Origin: CAIWHR01 sp963734575
GTDB taxonomy: Bacteria; Pseudomonadota; Gammaproteobacteria; Burkholderiales; Casimicrobiaceae
DNA length: 64,000 bases
Assembly: GCA_963734575.1 (NCBI GenBank)
Contig: CAVTHT010000013.1
Coordinates: 62,001-126,000, forward strand
Reading direction: 5' to 3'
Below are positions 1 through 7,377 of the stretch, in pieces. The notes under the pieces were generated by a model that searched no databases, had not been told where the DNA came from, and saw only the letters and a list, made by a program, of their open reading frames with translations. Every line of letters starts with the position of its first letter. Within the stretch, counting starts at the first letter, position 1. The translations under genes were made by a program, and so were the position numbers.

Positions 1-2
1 CT

Positions 3-398
3 CTCCCGAGCGAATCGCCCAGCGGCCCGCCCGGATCGGTCAAGGTGGTCGAGTTCGTGCTGTTCGGCCAATCCTTCGTCGCCATGAGCGCGGGGCCGCT
101 CGACCCGTTCAATCACGCGGTGTCGTTCGTGGTGAGCTGCGACGATCAGGCGGAGATCGACCGCTACTGGAATGCGCTGCTCGCGGGCGGGTCGGCGGAG
201 CAGTGCGGCTGGCTCAAGGATCGTTTCGGCCTCTCCTGGCAGATCGTCCCCACGGTCATGGGTGAAATGATGGCCAGCCCCGATCGCGCCAAGGCCAGGC
301 GGGCGTCCGACGCCATGATGAAGATGGTCAAGTTCGACATCGCAGCCCTGAAGGCGGCGTTCGACGGAACGACGGGTCCCACGTCGCCAGCGCGCTGA
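3..398 (+). CDS. VOC (glyoxalase/PhnB-like) family protein, 5' end missing
   Basis: The open frame enters from the left edge and ends at the TGA at 396-398, so only about the last 131 codons are present. The visible part matches the C-terminal half of PhnB-like proteins (the so-called 3-demethylubiquinone methyltransferase fold of the vicinal-oxygen-chelate superfamily): FVLFGQSFVAM, FNHAVSFVVSCDD, AEIDRYWNALLAGG, CGWLKDRFGLSWQIVP, then a Met-rich helix MMKMVKFDI. The run of Asp/Glu, Tyr-Trp and GWLKDRFG-SWQIVP is the family signature. The substrate is not predictable; members are often annotated only by fold. The true start lies outside the window. Confidence 0.8.
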   Translation, partial: LPSESPSGPPGSVKVVEFVLFGQSFVAMSAGPLDPFNHAVSFVVSCDDQAEIDRYWNALLAGGSAEQCGWLKDRFGLSWQIVPTVMGEMMASPDRAKARRASDAMMKMVKFDIAALKAAFDGTTGPTSPAR

Positions 399-577
399 TG
401 CACGAGACCGGGGGCATTCGCCCCTGGTTTGCGTCGCGCATTCGCAGAAACCCGCATCCCCGGAGGTTTGACGCCCCGCTTGAAGCTCTGATGCTTGTCG
501 ACGCGGTTTACAGGTAGCACGCCACCGTTCCCGCCCGGCAGATGACAACCCGTTGTTTGCGTGCATGAATTGCCCGG

Positions 578-593
578 CGGCATCCGGGTTGCT
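578..593 (+). promoter_or_regulatory. Sigma-54 (RpoN) -24/-12 promoter upstream of PEP-CTERM gene
   Basis: CGGCATCCGGGTTGCT matches the RpoN consensus TGGCAC-N5-TTGCW, with the essential GG (579-580) and GC (591-592) separated by exactly ten bases. A start site near 604 would give a leader of about 45 bases, containing a clear GGAGGA ribosome site before the ATG at 649. PEP-CTERM genes in exosortase-bearing bacteria are known to be RpoN-dependent through the PrsK/PrsR system. Neither regulator is in this window. Confidence 0.6.
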
Positions 594-648
594 TGCAGTC
601 GGACGGTAGCCGGGCAAGCCTTCCATCCGTCGTCCGCACGGAGGAACC

Positions 649-1551
649 ATGCGCCATCCGCTTCGCGCGTCCGTTCAGCGCACCGTCCCCACGATCGCAT
701 TCATCGCAGCCTCGGCGCTCGTCGCCGGAGCCGCCTGCGCCGAGCCGTTCTCCTTCAGCACGGGCAATGTCGATGGCCTGATGGCGGCCGCGTCGCGGCC
801 GGGGGTCGGATTGTTCGAGATCGAGTCGGCAGACGATTTCATCATCACGGGGAGTGGAAACACCCGGCTGAGCAACGCCACTTTCACGGGGCTGCTGACC
901 GGCGGTGCCGCGGTGGCGGACATCAGCGAAGTCAGGGTGGAGATCTATCGGGTCTTCCCCAGCGATTCCGACGTCGGCGGGACCTCCGGACCGCCCACGT
1001 TCTCGACGCCGAACGTCCCGACGCGCGTGAATTCACCGTCGGACGTTGCGCTCGACGATCGCGACTCGAACCCCGGCGGCGGTCTCACGTTCCAAGCGCA
1101 GGTCGTGAACCCGGTTTTCACCGTACTCAACTCGGTCCAGCCTGGCGGCATCCACGCCAAGCCCAACCAGACGACCGGGGGCGACGGTCCGGTGATCGGC
1201 ATCGAGGTCGCGTTTTCGATCGACTTCACCGATCCGTTCGATGTGCCTGCAGCCCATTACTTCTTCATCCCGCAGGTGGACGTGACTGGCGGTGCCTTCC
1301 TGTGGCTGTCGGCGCCAAAGCCGATCGTGCCGCCGGGAACGCCGTTCGCGCCAGACTTGCAAGCCTGGACGCGAGATCAATTTCTGGATCCCGATTGGCT
1401 GCGAATCGGCACGGACATCGTCGGCGGCACCCCGGCGCCGGCGTTCAACCTGGCCTTCTCGTTGACAGGTGCCACCGTTCCCGAGCCTGCGACGCTCGCC
1501 CTGGTGGCGTTGGGCTTCGCCGGACTCGGCTTCACCCGCCGCAAGCGGTAG
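649..1551 (+). CDS. PEP-CTERM sorting domain protein
   Basis: A 300-residue secreted protein. Residues 1-31 form a signal peptide (basic start, hydrophobic AFIAASALVAGAACA). The middle is a beta-rich extracellular region without recognisable catalytic residues. The extreme C-terminus carries the exosortase sorting signal: VPEPATLALVALGFAGLGF followed by TRRKR, that is PEP motif, hydrophobic helix and basic tail. In this family the tail is cleaved by an EpsH-type exosortase and the protein goes to the cell surface or exopolysaccharide matrix. No exosortase gene is in the window. The ATG is preceded by GGAGGA and, further up, a sigma-54-like promoter at 578-593. The exact surface role is unknown. 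Confidence 0.9.
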   Translation: MRHPLRASVQRTVPTIAFIAASALVAGAACAEPFSFSTGNVDGLMAAASRPGVGLFEIESADDFIITGSGNTRLSNATFTGLLTGGAAVADISEVRVEIYRVFPSDSDVGGTSGPPTFSTPNVPTRVNSPSDVALDDRDSNPGGGLTFQAQVVNPVFTVLNSVQPGGIHAKPNQTTGGDGPVIGIEVAFSIDFTDPFDVPAAHYFFIPQVDVTGGAFLWLSAPKPIVPPGTPFAPDLQAWTRDQFLDPDWLRIGTDIVGGTPAPAFNLAFSLTGATVPEPATLALVALGFAGLGFTRRKR

Positions 1552-1635
1552 CGGATCGCGGGTCAGGCTTCCCGGGCTTCGCCGAGCGGAGCGACCGTCC
1601 AGACTTTGTCGAGTGGCCTTACATGGCCGCGCTCG

Positions 1636-1651
1636 TGGCACGTGCCAAGCC
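1636..1651 (+). promoter_or_regulatory. Weak sigma-54-like site or TGGCACGTGCCA palindrome
   Basis: TGGCACGTGCCAAGCC has a perfect -24 element (TGGCACG) and a GC at the right spacing for -12, but the -12 reads AAGC instead of TTGC. It also contains the 12-base palindrome TGGCACGTGCCA, so it could be a repressor site instead. It lies about 90 bases before the small gene at 1741. Either reading is weakly supported. Confidence 0.25.
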
Positions 1652-1740
1652 AATATATTCAATAACTTGCTGCTTGTGGCCCACAACGTGCTGGGTCATG
1701 CGGTTCGCCCACTTGTGCCGGCACCGTCCGGCCGCGACCG

Positions 1741-1989
1741 TTGACTACCCCGCAAGTCCCAAGAAACTACTCGCGCGAGCTCGATGCGATCAACGATCGT
1801 CTCGGCCGCCTCGCGCCCCGGGTACGGCTCACCGCCAACCCCGCGCGCCGCTCGGAGCTCCTGAGAACGATCCGTCAGCTGCTGGAGCAGCAGCGCACGG
1901 TCATCGACGACCAATTCCGTGCCGAGCTGGTATGGATCGAGCGTCCCACACCGCGCACCTCCGCCGAAGTCGACGAAGACGATTCGTGA
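1741..1989 (+). CDS. Small hypothetical protein, 82 aa
   Basis: A short open frame beginning at TTG (1741) and ending at TGA (1987-1989). The product is charged and mostly helical: RELDAINDRLGRLAPRVRL, then LLRTIRQLLEQQRTVIDDQF and an acidic tail SAEVDEDDS. There is no signal peptide, Cys or membrane segment. I do not recognise a family. It stands alone between the PEP-CTERM gene and the response regulator. The non-ATG start and small size make it tentative, although the Leu/Arg heptad-like pattern looks like real protein. Confidence 0.4.
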   Translation: MTTPQVPRNYSRELDAINDRLGRLAPRVRLTANPARRSELLRTIRQLLEQQRTVIDDQFRAELVWIERPTPRTSAEVDEDDS

Positions 1990-2109
1990 CGGGGCCTGGC
2001 GCGCAGCCTCTCATCACGCCGCGGCCTCGTCTTACACTGCCCTCGCAGTCTCGCTGACCGCGCACGCGGGCCTCGCTGCCTATCATGGCTCTGACAACGA
2101 GGAGGGGCT

Positions 2110-2538
2110 ATGCAGACCGTACTGCTGGTGGACGACGAGGTGCAGATGCTGGAAGCGGTGGCAGGGATGTTCGCTGCCCATGGCTGGGACGTGCGCACGA
2201 GCCGCAACGGCACCGATGCCGTCGCGCAGGCCAGGGATCAGGACTTCGATCTCGTCGTGAGCGATGTCGTGATGGAAGGGATCGTCGGCACTGCGCTCCT
2301 CGAGGAGATCCGCGCCATCGCCGGCCAGGACACGCCGGTGATCTTCATGAGCAACATGCCGGAGCGGCGCGTTCGGGCCATCATCGAAGGCGATTACAGC
2401 TTCCTGCGCAAGCCCTTCACCGGCGACGACCTGATGCGCACGGTCGGCAGGACCATGGGCTCGAGCGATCCTGGTGTGGGCGGCATGGTGCCGCCGGCGG
2501 GAAACGGCCGCTCGACGCACGGCGACTCGGCCCGCTAG
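2110..2538 (+). CDS. Stand-alone response regulator receiver protein
   Basis: A 142-residue single-domain CheY-like receiver. Visible residues are the acidic pair D8-D9 (LLVDDE), the phosphoacceptor D52 in LVVSDVVMEG, S81 in the beta-4 Thr/Ser position (IFMSNMP) and K101 in FLRKPF, so all phosphotransfer residues are present. No output domain follows; the last 25 residues are a Gly/Pro-rich tail. It probably works by protein-protein contact, as CheY or Spo0F types do. GAGGAGG lies just before the ATG. No histidine kinase is nearby, so its partner must be elsewhere. Its stop codon directly abuts the stop of the convergent RES toxin gene. Confidence 0.9.
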   Translation: MQTVLLVDDEVQMLEAVAGMFAAHGWDVRTSRNGTDAVAQARDQDFDLVVSDVVMEGIVGTALLEEIRAIAGQDTPVIFMSNMPERRVRAIIEGDYSFLRKPFTGDDLMRTVGRTMGSSDPGVGGMVPPAGNGRSTHGDSAR

Positions 2539-3255
2539 CTACGCCTCGTCGTACGTCCGCTGCTCCGCCGTCCAGACCGTGGACAGTTCGTCGATCGCCA
2601 CGATACGGCGCCCGTCGTAGTGGAACGCGTAGTGGCGCGATTGCCGGCACCGGTGCAGCACCGCCGGCCTGAACACGGCGGCGCATAGTCCGCCGGCGTG
2701 CCGTACGCTGCGATAGACCACCCCGTCCTTTCCGCCGGCACGCGCTTCGCGTCCGAGCTGCCGGCTCTCGCGGTAGTCGTCCGGGTCATGCATCTCCGCG
2801 CGGCGCCGCACGTCGACCAGCCGCGCGTCCAGGTCCGCGAGATAGAGCCGAAGCTGTAACCGTATCGGCCGTTCGCTCGTCCGGCGCAGGAAAACCTCCC
2901 GGTGATGCCGCACCTCCGCCAACGCCGTCTCCAGTTCCTGCGCGCAGTAATACACACCGAACGTCCCGTCGGAGAAGCGGCTGCCTTCCGGATTGAGATG
3001 CGTGAACGCCGCCATGATGGGCGTCGTGCCCGGCCCGGCGATGCGCTCCTCCTTGGGCACGAGCGCGAGATTGCCGGCTTCGTCGCGCAGCCGGTCGTTC
3101 GTCATCGCCTCCACCGCGAATACGGCATCGAGGTCCGCCGGATTGGCGACCCGGTCGAACAACCCGACCGGCGGGAACCGGCTCGGGACGAGGCGGTGCG
3201 TGGGTCGCCAGACGGTGTGGACGGCACGGAGCCGCTCACCCACCGCGCTGGGCAT
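2539..3255 (-). CDS. RES domain toxin of a RES-Xre toxin-antitoxin module
   Basis: A 238-residue RES-domain protein. Family landmarks are the Arg-rich start (VWRPTHRLVPSRF), the HLNPEGSRFSD segment, GVYYCAQELETALAEV and GGKDGVVYRSVRHAGG. RES toxins degrade NAD+ (ADP-ribosyltransferase-like fold) and are neutralised by the neighbouring Xre/DUF2384 protein. The antitoxin gene lies immediately upstream and overlaps it by 20 bases, the usual order for this family. The overlap implies one transcript with coupled translation. It is longer than the common 150-200 residue toxin because of an N-terminal extension. Confidence 0.85.
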   Translation of the reverse strand: MPSAVGERLRAVHTVWRPTHRLVPSRFPPVGLFDRVANPADLDAVFAVEAMTNDRLRDEAGNLALVPKEERIAGPGTTPIMAAFTHLNPEGSRFSDGTFGVYYCAQELETALAEVRHHREVFLRRTSERPIRLQLRLYLADLDARLVDVRRRAEMHDPDDYRESRQLGREARAGGKDGVVYRSVRHAGGLCAAVFRPAVLHRCRQSRHYAFHYDGRRIVAIDELSTVWTAEQRTYDEA

Positions 3256-3670
3256 CGAGGTACTGCCGTACGACGTAGAGATCCGCCACGTTGCCCGAAA
3301 GCATGCGCTCGAGTGCCGACTGGCCGTTCAGGAACGGCGCGCTGTTCGGCTTGCGCACCCATGCGTCGGCGGCCTCCTCGTCGGGCAGCAGGATCTGCAG
3401 GGCCTTGTAGATGCCGAGCACATAGGAAATCCGCTCCAGCGTGTCGCGCGAGAGCTGGCCCTCACCGGCCTGCTTCCACTGGAAGAACGTGGACCGGGCC
3501 GGCTGCCCCAGCAGGCGGCGCGCTTGCTCAGGCTTGAGTTTCCAGGCGTCCGCGATGCGGAAGAACGTGCGCAACGCCGGCCCTGACAGGGCCTGGGGCG
3601 CAGGCGGCTCCGCGGCGAGGGCCCGGCCCGCGGGCGCGATCGCTTTGACGCGCGGTCCAATGACAGACAT
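3236..3670 (-). CDS. Xre/MbcA/ParS-like antitoxin (DUF2384) of RES-Xre module
   Basis: A 144-residue protein with an N-terminal Xre-like helix-turn-helix (ALRTFFRIADAWKLKPEQAR, then LLGQPARSTFFQWKQ) and the C-terminal toxin-binding MbcA/ParS region. Landmarks are RISYVLGIYKALQILLP, then AWVRKPNSAPFLNG (the conserved W-x-x-x-x-N-x-x-F motif) and the C-terminal ALERMLSGNVADLYVVRQYLD. It binds and neutralises the RES toxin encoded immediately downstream (20-base overlap) and should autorepress the pair. The gene runs leftward from an ATG at 3670; AACGTT directly upstream is a possible operator half-site. Confidence 0.87.
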   Translation of the reverse strand: MSVIGPRVKAIAPAGRALAAEPPAPQALSGPALRTFFRIADAWKLKPEQARRLLGQPARSTFFQWKQAGEGQLSRDTLERISYVLGIYKALQILLPDEEAADAWVRKPNSAPFLNGQSALERMLSGNVADLYVVRQYLDAQRGG

Positions 3671-3860
3671 AACGTTTCATATAGTCCAAATCCGGATGCA
3701 TGTCAATCGGTGGCCGTGCCCTTTCGGCGAGTCCGCCGGCGTGCCGGCTGTTCTGCCGGAACGGGATCGCGGCTCATGACATCGAATGTCGTGAACCCCG
3801 CGAAGCGTCCGCCGTCGGCTGGTCCGAAGCCGGAGACTCCGCTCATCCAGGAGAAAGATC

Positions 3861-4391
3861 ATGCCCAAGACATTGCCCGCAATTGCACTGGCTCTTGCGT
3901 TCGTTGCGCCAGCCGCATGGGCGCAGGAGGGCCCGACCGACCCGCAGATCGCCGCCATCGTCGTCACCGCAAACCAGGTCGATATCGACGCCGGGAAGCT
4001 GGCGAAGACAAAGTCATCGTCGAAAGATGTGAAGCAGTTCGCGCAGCAGATGATCACCGACCATACCGGGGTCAACAAGCAGGCGACGGCGCTCGTGACG
4101 AAGCTCGGCGTCAAGCCCGAGGCCAACGACACCAGCAAGAGCCTGAAGCAGGGCGGCGACGAGAATCTCGCCAATCTGAAGAAGCTCAAGGGCGCCGAGT
4201 TCGACCGCGCCTACGTCGCGCACGAGGTCGCCTACCACCAGCAGGTGATCGATGCGCTCGACAAGACGCTCGTGCCCAGCGCCAAGAACGAGGAGCTGAA
4301 GGCGCTGCTGGTGAAGGTGCGTCCGGCATTCGTCGCGCACCTCGAGCACGCGAAGCACGTGCAGGCCACGCTCGGCGGCGCCAAGGGATGA
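3861..4391 (+). CDS. DUF4142 periplasmic protein
   Basis: A 176-residue exported protein with signal peptide MPKTLPAIALALAFVAPAAWA. The mature part is the four-helix DUF4142 domain, with a ferritin-like pattern: QVDIDAGKLAKTKSSSKDVK, FAQQMITDHTGVNKQA, FDRAYVAHEVAYHQQVIDAL and FVAHLEHAKH. His and Glu recur at helix positions, but metal binding is unproven for the family. GGAGAAAG precedes the ATG. The stop overlaps the start of the cupredoxin gene (ATGATG at 4388-4393), so the two are translationally coupled. Members often sit with copper proteins or ECF sigma factors, as here. Confidence 0.85.
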   Translation: MPKTLPAIALALAFVAPAAWAQEGPTDPQIAAIVVTANQVDIDAGKLAKTKSSSKDVKQFAQQMITDHTGVNKQATALVTKLGVKPEANDTSKSLKQGGDENLANLKKLKGAEFDRAYVAHEVAYHQQVIDALDKTLVPSAKNEELKALLVKVRPAFVAHLEHAKHVQATLGGAKG

Positions 4392-4738
4392 TGCTGGCGC
4401 CCGGGCAGTGGCGGTTGGGTGTAGCCACGGCGCTGGTGCTCCTCGGCTCTGCATTCGCCGGCGCACCAGCGGCAGTCGCCACCGCCGCGAAGACCCACAC
4501 CGTGGCCATCGACGGCACGGCATTCGTGCCCCCGGTGGTGCGCGTGCACCGCGGCGATCGTGTCGTGTGGGTCAACCGCGACCCGTTTCCCCACACGGCG
4601 ACGGCGAAGGGTCATAGTTTCGACTCGCGGAACATTCCCGCCGGCGGCTCCTGGAGCCGCGTGGCGAGCAAGGCGGGCACCTTCGAATACGTCTGCAATT
4701 TCCATCCGACGATGAAGGGAACGCTGGTGGTGGAATGA
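4388..4738 (+). CDS. Cupredoxin (plastocyanin/azurin-like blue copper protein)
   Basis: A 116-residue exported single-domain cupredoxin. After a signal peptide ending near residue 33, the mature chain has IDGTAFVPPVVRVHRGDRV, then the first copper ligand H69 (FPHTATA), and the C-terminal loop C103-N-F-H106-P-T-M109, a complete His-Cys-His-Met type 1 site. It should carry electrons or bind copper in the periplasm. The gene starts inside the stop of the DUF4142 gene and ends 10 bases before the ECF sigma factor, which points to one operon. Met1 and Met2 are both possible starts. Confidence 0.88.
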   Translation: MMLAPGQWRLGVATALVLLGSAFAGAPAAVATAAKTHTVAIDGTAFVPPVVRVHRGDRVVWVNRDPFPHTATAKGHSFDSRNIPAGGSWSRVASKAGTFEYVCNFHPTMKGTLVVE

Positions 4739-4748
4739 GGAGCAGCCG

Positions 4749-5443
4749 ATGACGTCCGATGCCCTCGCGCCGTCGCACCCGAAACGCTGGACGACCATGC
4801 GCTGCTGGCAAGCGCATCGCGCGCCGGCGAGCGTGCTGCGTTCGAGGCCCTCATGCGTCGCTACAACCGGCGGCTGTATCGCCTCGCGCGCGCCACGCTG
4901 CGCGACGACGCCGAGGCCGAGGATGCGCTGCAGGAGGCCTACCTCGCCGCCTACCGTCGCATCGCCCGGCTTCCGGGGCGAGTCGCTCGCTCGCCACGTG
5001 GCTGTCGCGGCTGGTGCTGAACGAATGCCTCGGCCGGCTGCGGCGCGCGGCGCGGCGCCAGGACATCGTGCCCATGGTTGCGCAGTACGGTGAGCTCGAC
5101 GTGGAGGCCATCGCGGTGAACGATCAGGAGAGACCCGATCACGCGGCCGAGCGCGGCCGAGATGCGCGCGTTGCTTGAGCGCAAGCTCGACGGACTGCCG
5201 GAAAGCTTTCGCGTGGTGTTCGTGCTCCGCAGCGTGGAGGAGCTGAGCGTCGAGGAGACGGCCGCCTGGCTGGGCATTCCGGAGGCGACGGTGCGCAGCC
5301 GCCATTTCCGCGCCAAGAGCCTGCTGCGCGAAGCACTGGCGAAGGAGATCGACCTCGCCGAGCGCGATCTCTTCGAGTTCGGCGGGGCGCACTGCGATCG
5401 CGTGGTCGCGGCGGTCATGCGCCGCCTCGGGGACCTTGTGTGA
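4749..5443 (+). CDS. ECF-type RNA polymerase sigma factor (frame interrupted several times)
   Basis: Joined across the shifts, the product is a sigma-70 family ECF factor. Region 2 reads LDDHALLASASRAGERAAF, FEALMRRYNRRLYRLARATL and AEDALQEAYLAAYRRIA. A linker SLATWLSRLVLNECLGRLRR follows. Region 4 reads LPESFRVVFVLRSVEELSVE, ETAAWLGIPEATVRSRHFRA. The frame changes near 4775, 4972, 4986 and 5155, mostly as one extra base each. Amino-acid similarity continues on both sides of every shift, so I read it as one gene with sequence errors. The start is uncertain (ATG 4749 is in another frame). No anti-sigma gene follows; DUF4142 and the cupredoxin upstream are likely partners. Confidence 0.75.
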
Positions 5444-5486
5444 ACAGGTCGTAGCCGCACCCGGCTCGTGGCGCGCGGCGGCGCGC

Positions 5487-5492
5487 TAGAAT
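5487..5492 (+). promoter_or_regulatory. -10 element TAGAAT upstream of purU
   Basis: TAGAAT within GCGCGCTAGAATGCG lies 26 bases before the purU ATG. No convincing -35 hexamer precedes it. The same CGCT(T)AGAAT context recurs before the genes at 33810 and 40191, suggesting a common promoter type in this genome. Confidence 0.4.
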
Positions 5493-5518
5493 GCGCCGCT
5501 TCGTCTTCCGGCGCGCCC

Positions 5519-6377
5519 ATGACCCATCCCAAGTGCATTCTCACGCTGTCCTGCAACGACCAGCCCGGCATCGTCGGCGCGGTCGGCAGTTTCTCGCGGA
5601 CCAGCGCTGCAACATCATCGACAGCGCGCAGTTCGGCGATCTCGATACGGGGCGCTTCATGATGCGCGTGCTGTTCGAGGAGCTCGAAGGCAGCGGGTCG
5701 CGCGACCGCAACTGGCGGAGGCGTTCGGCACGATCGCGGCGCGCTTCGGGATGCAATGGGCGATGCACGACGCGAGCCATCGGCCGCGCGTGCTGATCCT
5801 GGTCTCGAAGCACGACCACTGCCTGAACGACCTCCTGTATCGCTACAAGGTCGGCGCGCTGCGCATGGAGCCGGTCGCGATCGTCTCCAATCACCGCGAC
5901 ACCTACCAGCTCGCGGCGTCGTACGACGTGCCGTTCTTCCATGTCCCGGTGACGTCCGGCAACAAGGCGCAGCAGGAGGCGAAGCTCCTCGGCATCGTCG
6001 AGGAAAGCAATGCGGAGCTCGTCGTGCTCGCGCGCTACATGCAGATCCTGTCCGACGATCTCTGCCGCAAGCTCGAAGGCCGCGCGATCAACATCCACCA
6101 TTCCTTCCTGCCGAGCTTCAAGGGCGCCAAGCCGTACCACCAGGCGTATGCGCGCGGCGTGAAGCTCATCGGCGCGACGGCGCATTACGTCACGGCCGAT
6201 CTCGATGAAGGCCCCATCATCGAGCAGGAGGTCGCCCGGGTGGATTACAAGATGGGTCCCGACGATCTCGTGGCGCTCGGTCGTGACGTCGAATCCCTGG
6301 CGCTCGCGCGGGCGGTGAAGTACCACATCGAGCACCGCGTGTTTCTCAACGGCCAGAAGACGGTCGTATTCCGCTGA
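5519..6377 (+). CDS. purU: Formyltetrahydrofolate deformylase (two frame breaks near the 5' end)
   Basis: PurU hydrolyses 10-formyl-THF to formate and THF, balancing one-carbon pools. The N-terminal ACT domain is seen as ILTLSCNDQPGIVGAVGSF, then CNIIDSAQFGDLDTGRFMM. The catalytic formyltransferase-like domain has RPRVLILVSKHDHCLNDLLY, VLARYMQIL, the AINIHHSFLPSFKGAKPYHQ signature with its catalytic His, and GATAHYVTADLDEGPIIEQE containing the catalytic Asp. Frame changes near 5592 and 5712 are each a missing base; both flanks align perfectly to the family, so the gene is probably intact in the organism. Its 3' end overlaps the end of the convergent EamA gene. Confidence 0.9.
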
Positions 6378-7286
6378 GAGCGGTCGCGGGCCGGCGCGCG
6401 CCGTACACGTTCACCAGCAGGCCGCAGGAGCACGAGCACGGCGCCGAGCGCCTGCACGGCGGCAATGGATTCGCCGAGGAAGATCGCGCCGCTGGCGAGG
6501 CCCGACACCGGGATGAGCAGCGCGAAGGGCGAGATGAGGCCCGTCGGGTAGCGGTGCAGCAGCCGGTTCCATGTCGCGTAGGCGAAGAGCGTCGCGCCGT
6601 ACGACATGACGAGCACGCACGCCCACGCGAGGGCGCTCATGTGCAGCACGGCGAGTGCCGGCGCGAGGCCGCCTTCGAAGACGTACGAGAGCAGCGGCGA
6701 GCGGCAGCGGCGGCACGAGGCTCGACCACACGACGAGTGAGAACATGTCCGCCCCGTGATCGCCGGCCGCCCGCTTGGCGACGATGTTGCCGAGCGCCCA
6801 GCCTACCGCCGCGCCCAGCACGAGCAGGAAGCCGATGAAGGTCACGCTCGCGCCCGCCGCGATCTTGTAGGCGCCCAGGACGACGATGCCCGCCGTGGCG
6901 ATCGCCGCGCCGGTCAGGTGGTGCCGCTGCAGGCGGTCGTGGGTGAACAGCACGGCGAGACCCATCGTGAAGAACACCTGCACCTGGATCGTCAGGGACG
7001 AGAGTCCCGCCGGCATGCCGAGCTTCATGCCGAGGAACAGCAGGCCGAACTGCATCACGCCGATGGCAAGCCCATAGGCGATCACCGATCGTGCCGGCAT
7101 CGCGGGCCGGCGCACGAAGAAGCAGACCGGGACGGCCGCGAGCAGGAAGCGCAGCGCGGCCAGCGCGAAGGGCGGGACTTCGACGAGCGCGACCTTGATC
7201 GGCACGAACGTGAAGCCCCACAGCGCCGTCACGGCGAGGATGAGCGTGAGGTCACGCCCGGAGAGCCGGTTGCGCATTGCGCTCAT
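6346..7286 (-). CDS. EamA/DMT-family inner-membrane transporter (frame interrupted)
   Basis: A drug/metabolite-transporter-family protein of about 310 residues with ten predicted membrane helices in two EamA repeats. Repeat one begins LILAVTALWGFTFVPIKVAL and contains FGLLFLGMKLGMPAGLSSL. Repeat two has FIGFLLVLGAAVGWALGNIV, ATLFAYATWNRLLHRYPTGL and ISPFALLIPVSGLASGAIFL. These are the amino-acid/metabolite exporter hallmarks (RhaT/YdcZ-like). Frame changes near 6700 and 6427 break the reading frame without loss of similarity. The corrected 3' end at 6346 overlaps purU by 32 bases on the opposite strand. The start is MSAMRNRL at 7286 or MRNRL at 7277. Substrate unknown. Confidence 0.8.
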
Positions 7287-7377
7287 TTTACCGGTCCGCG
7301 ATTCGCACGCCGGTTGCCGCGCGTGCAGGAGGTCTGCCACAATCGCGCGTCGACCCGTCCTGAAGTTGCGCCGTCCC

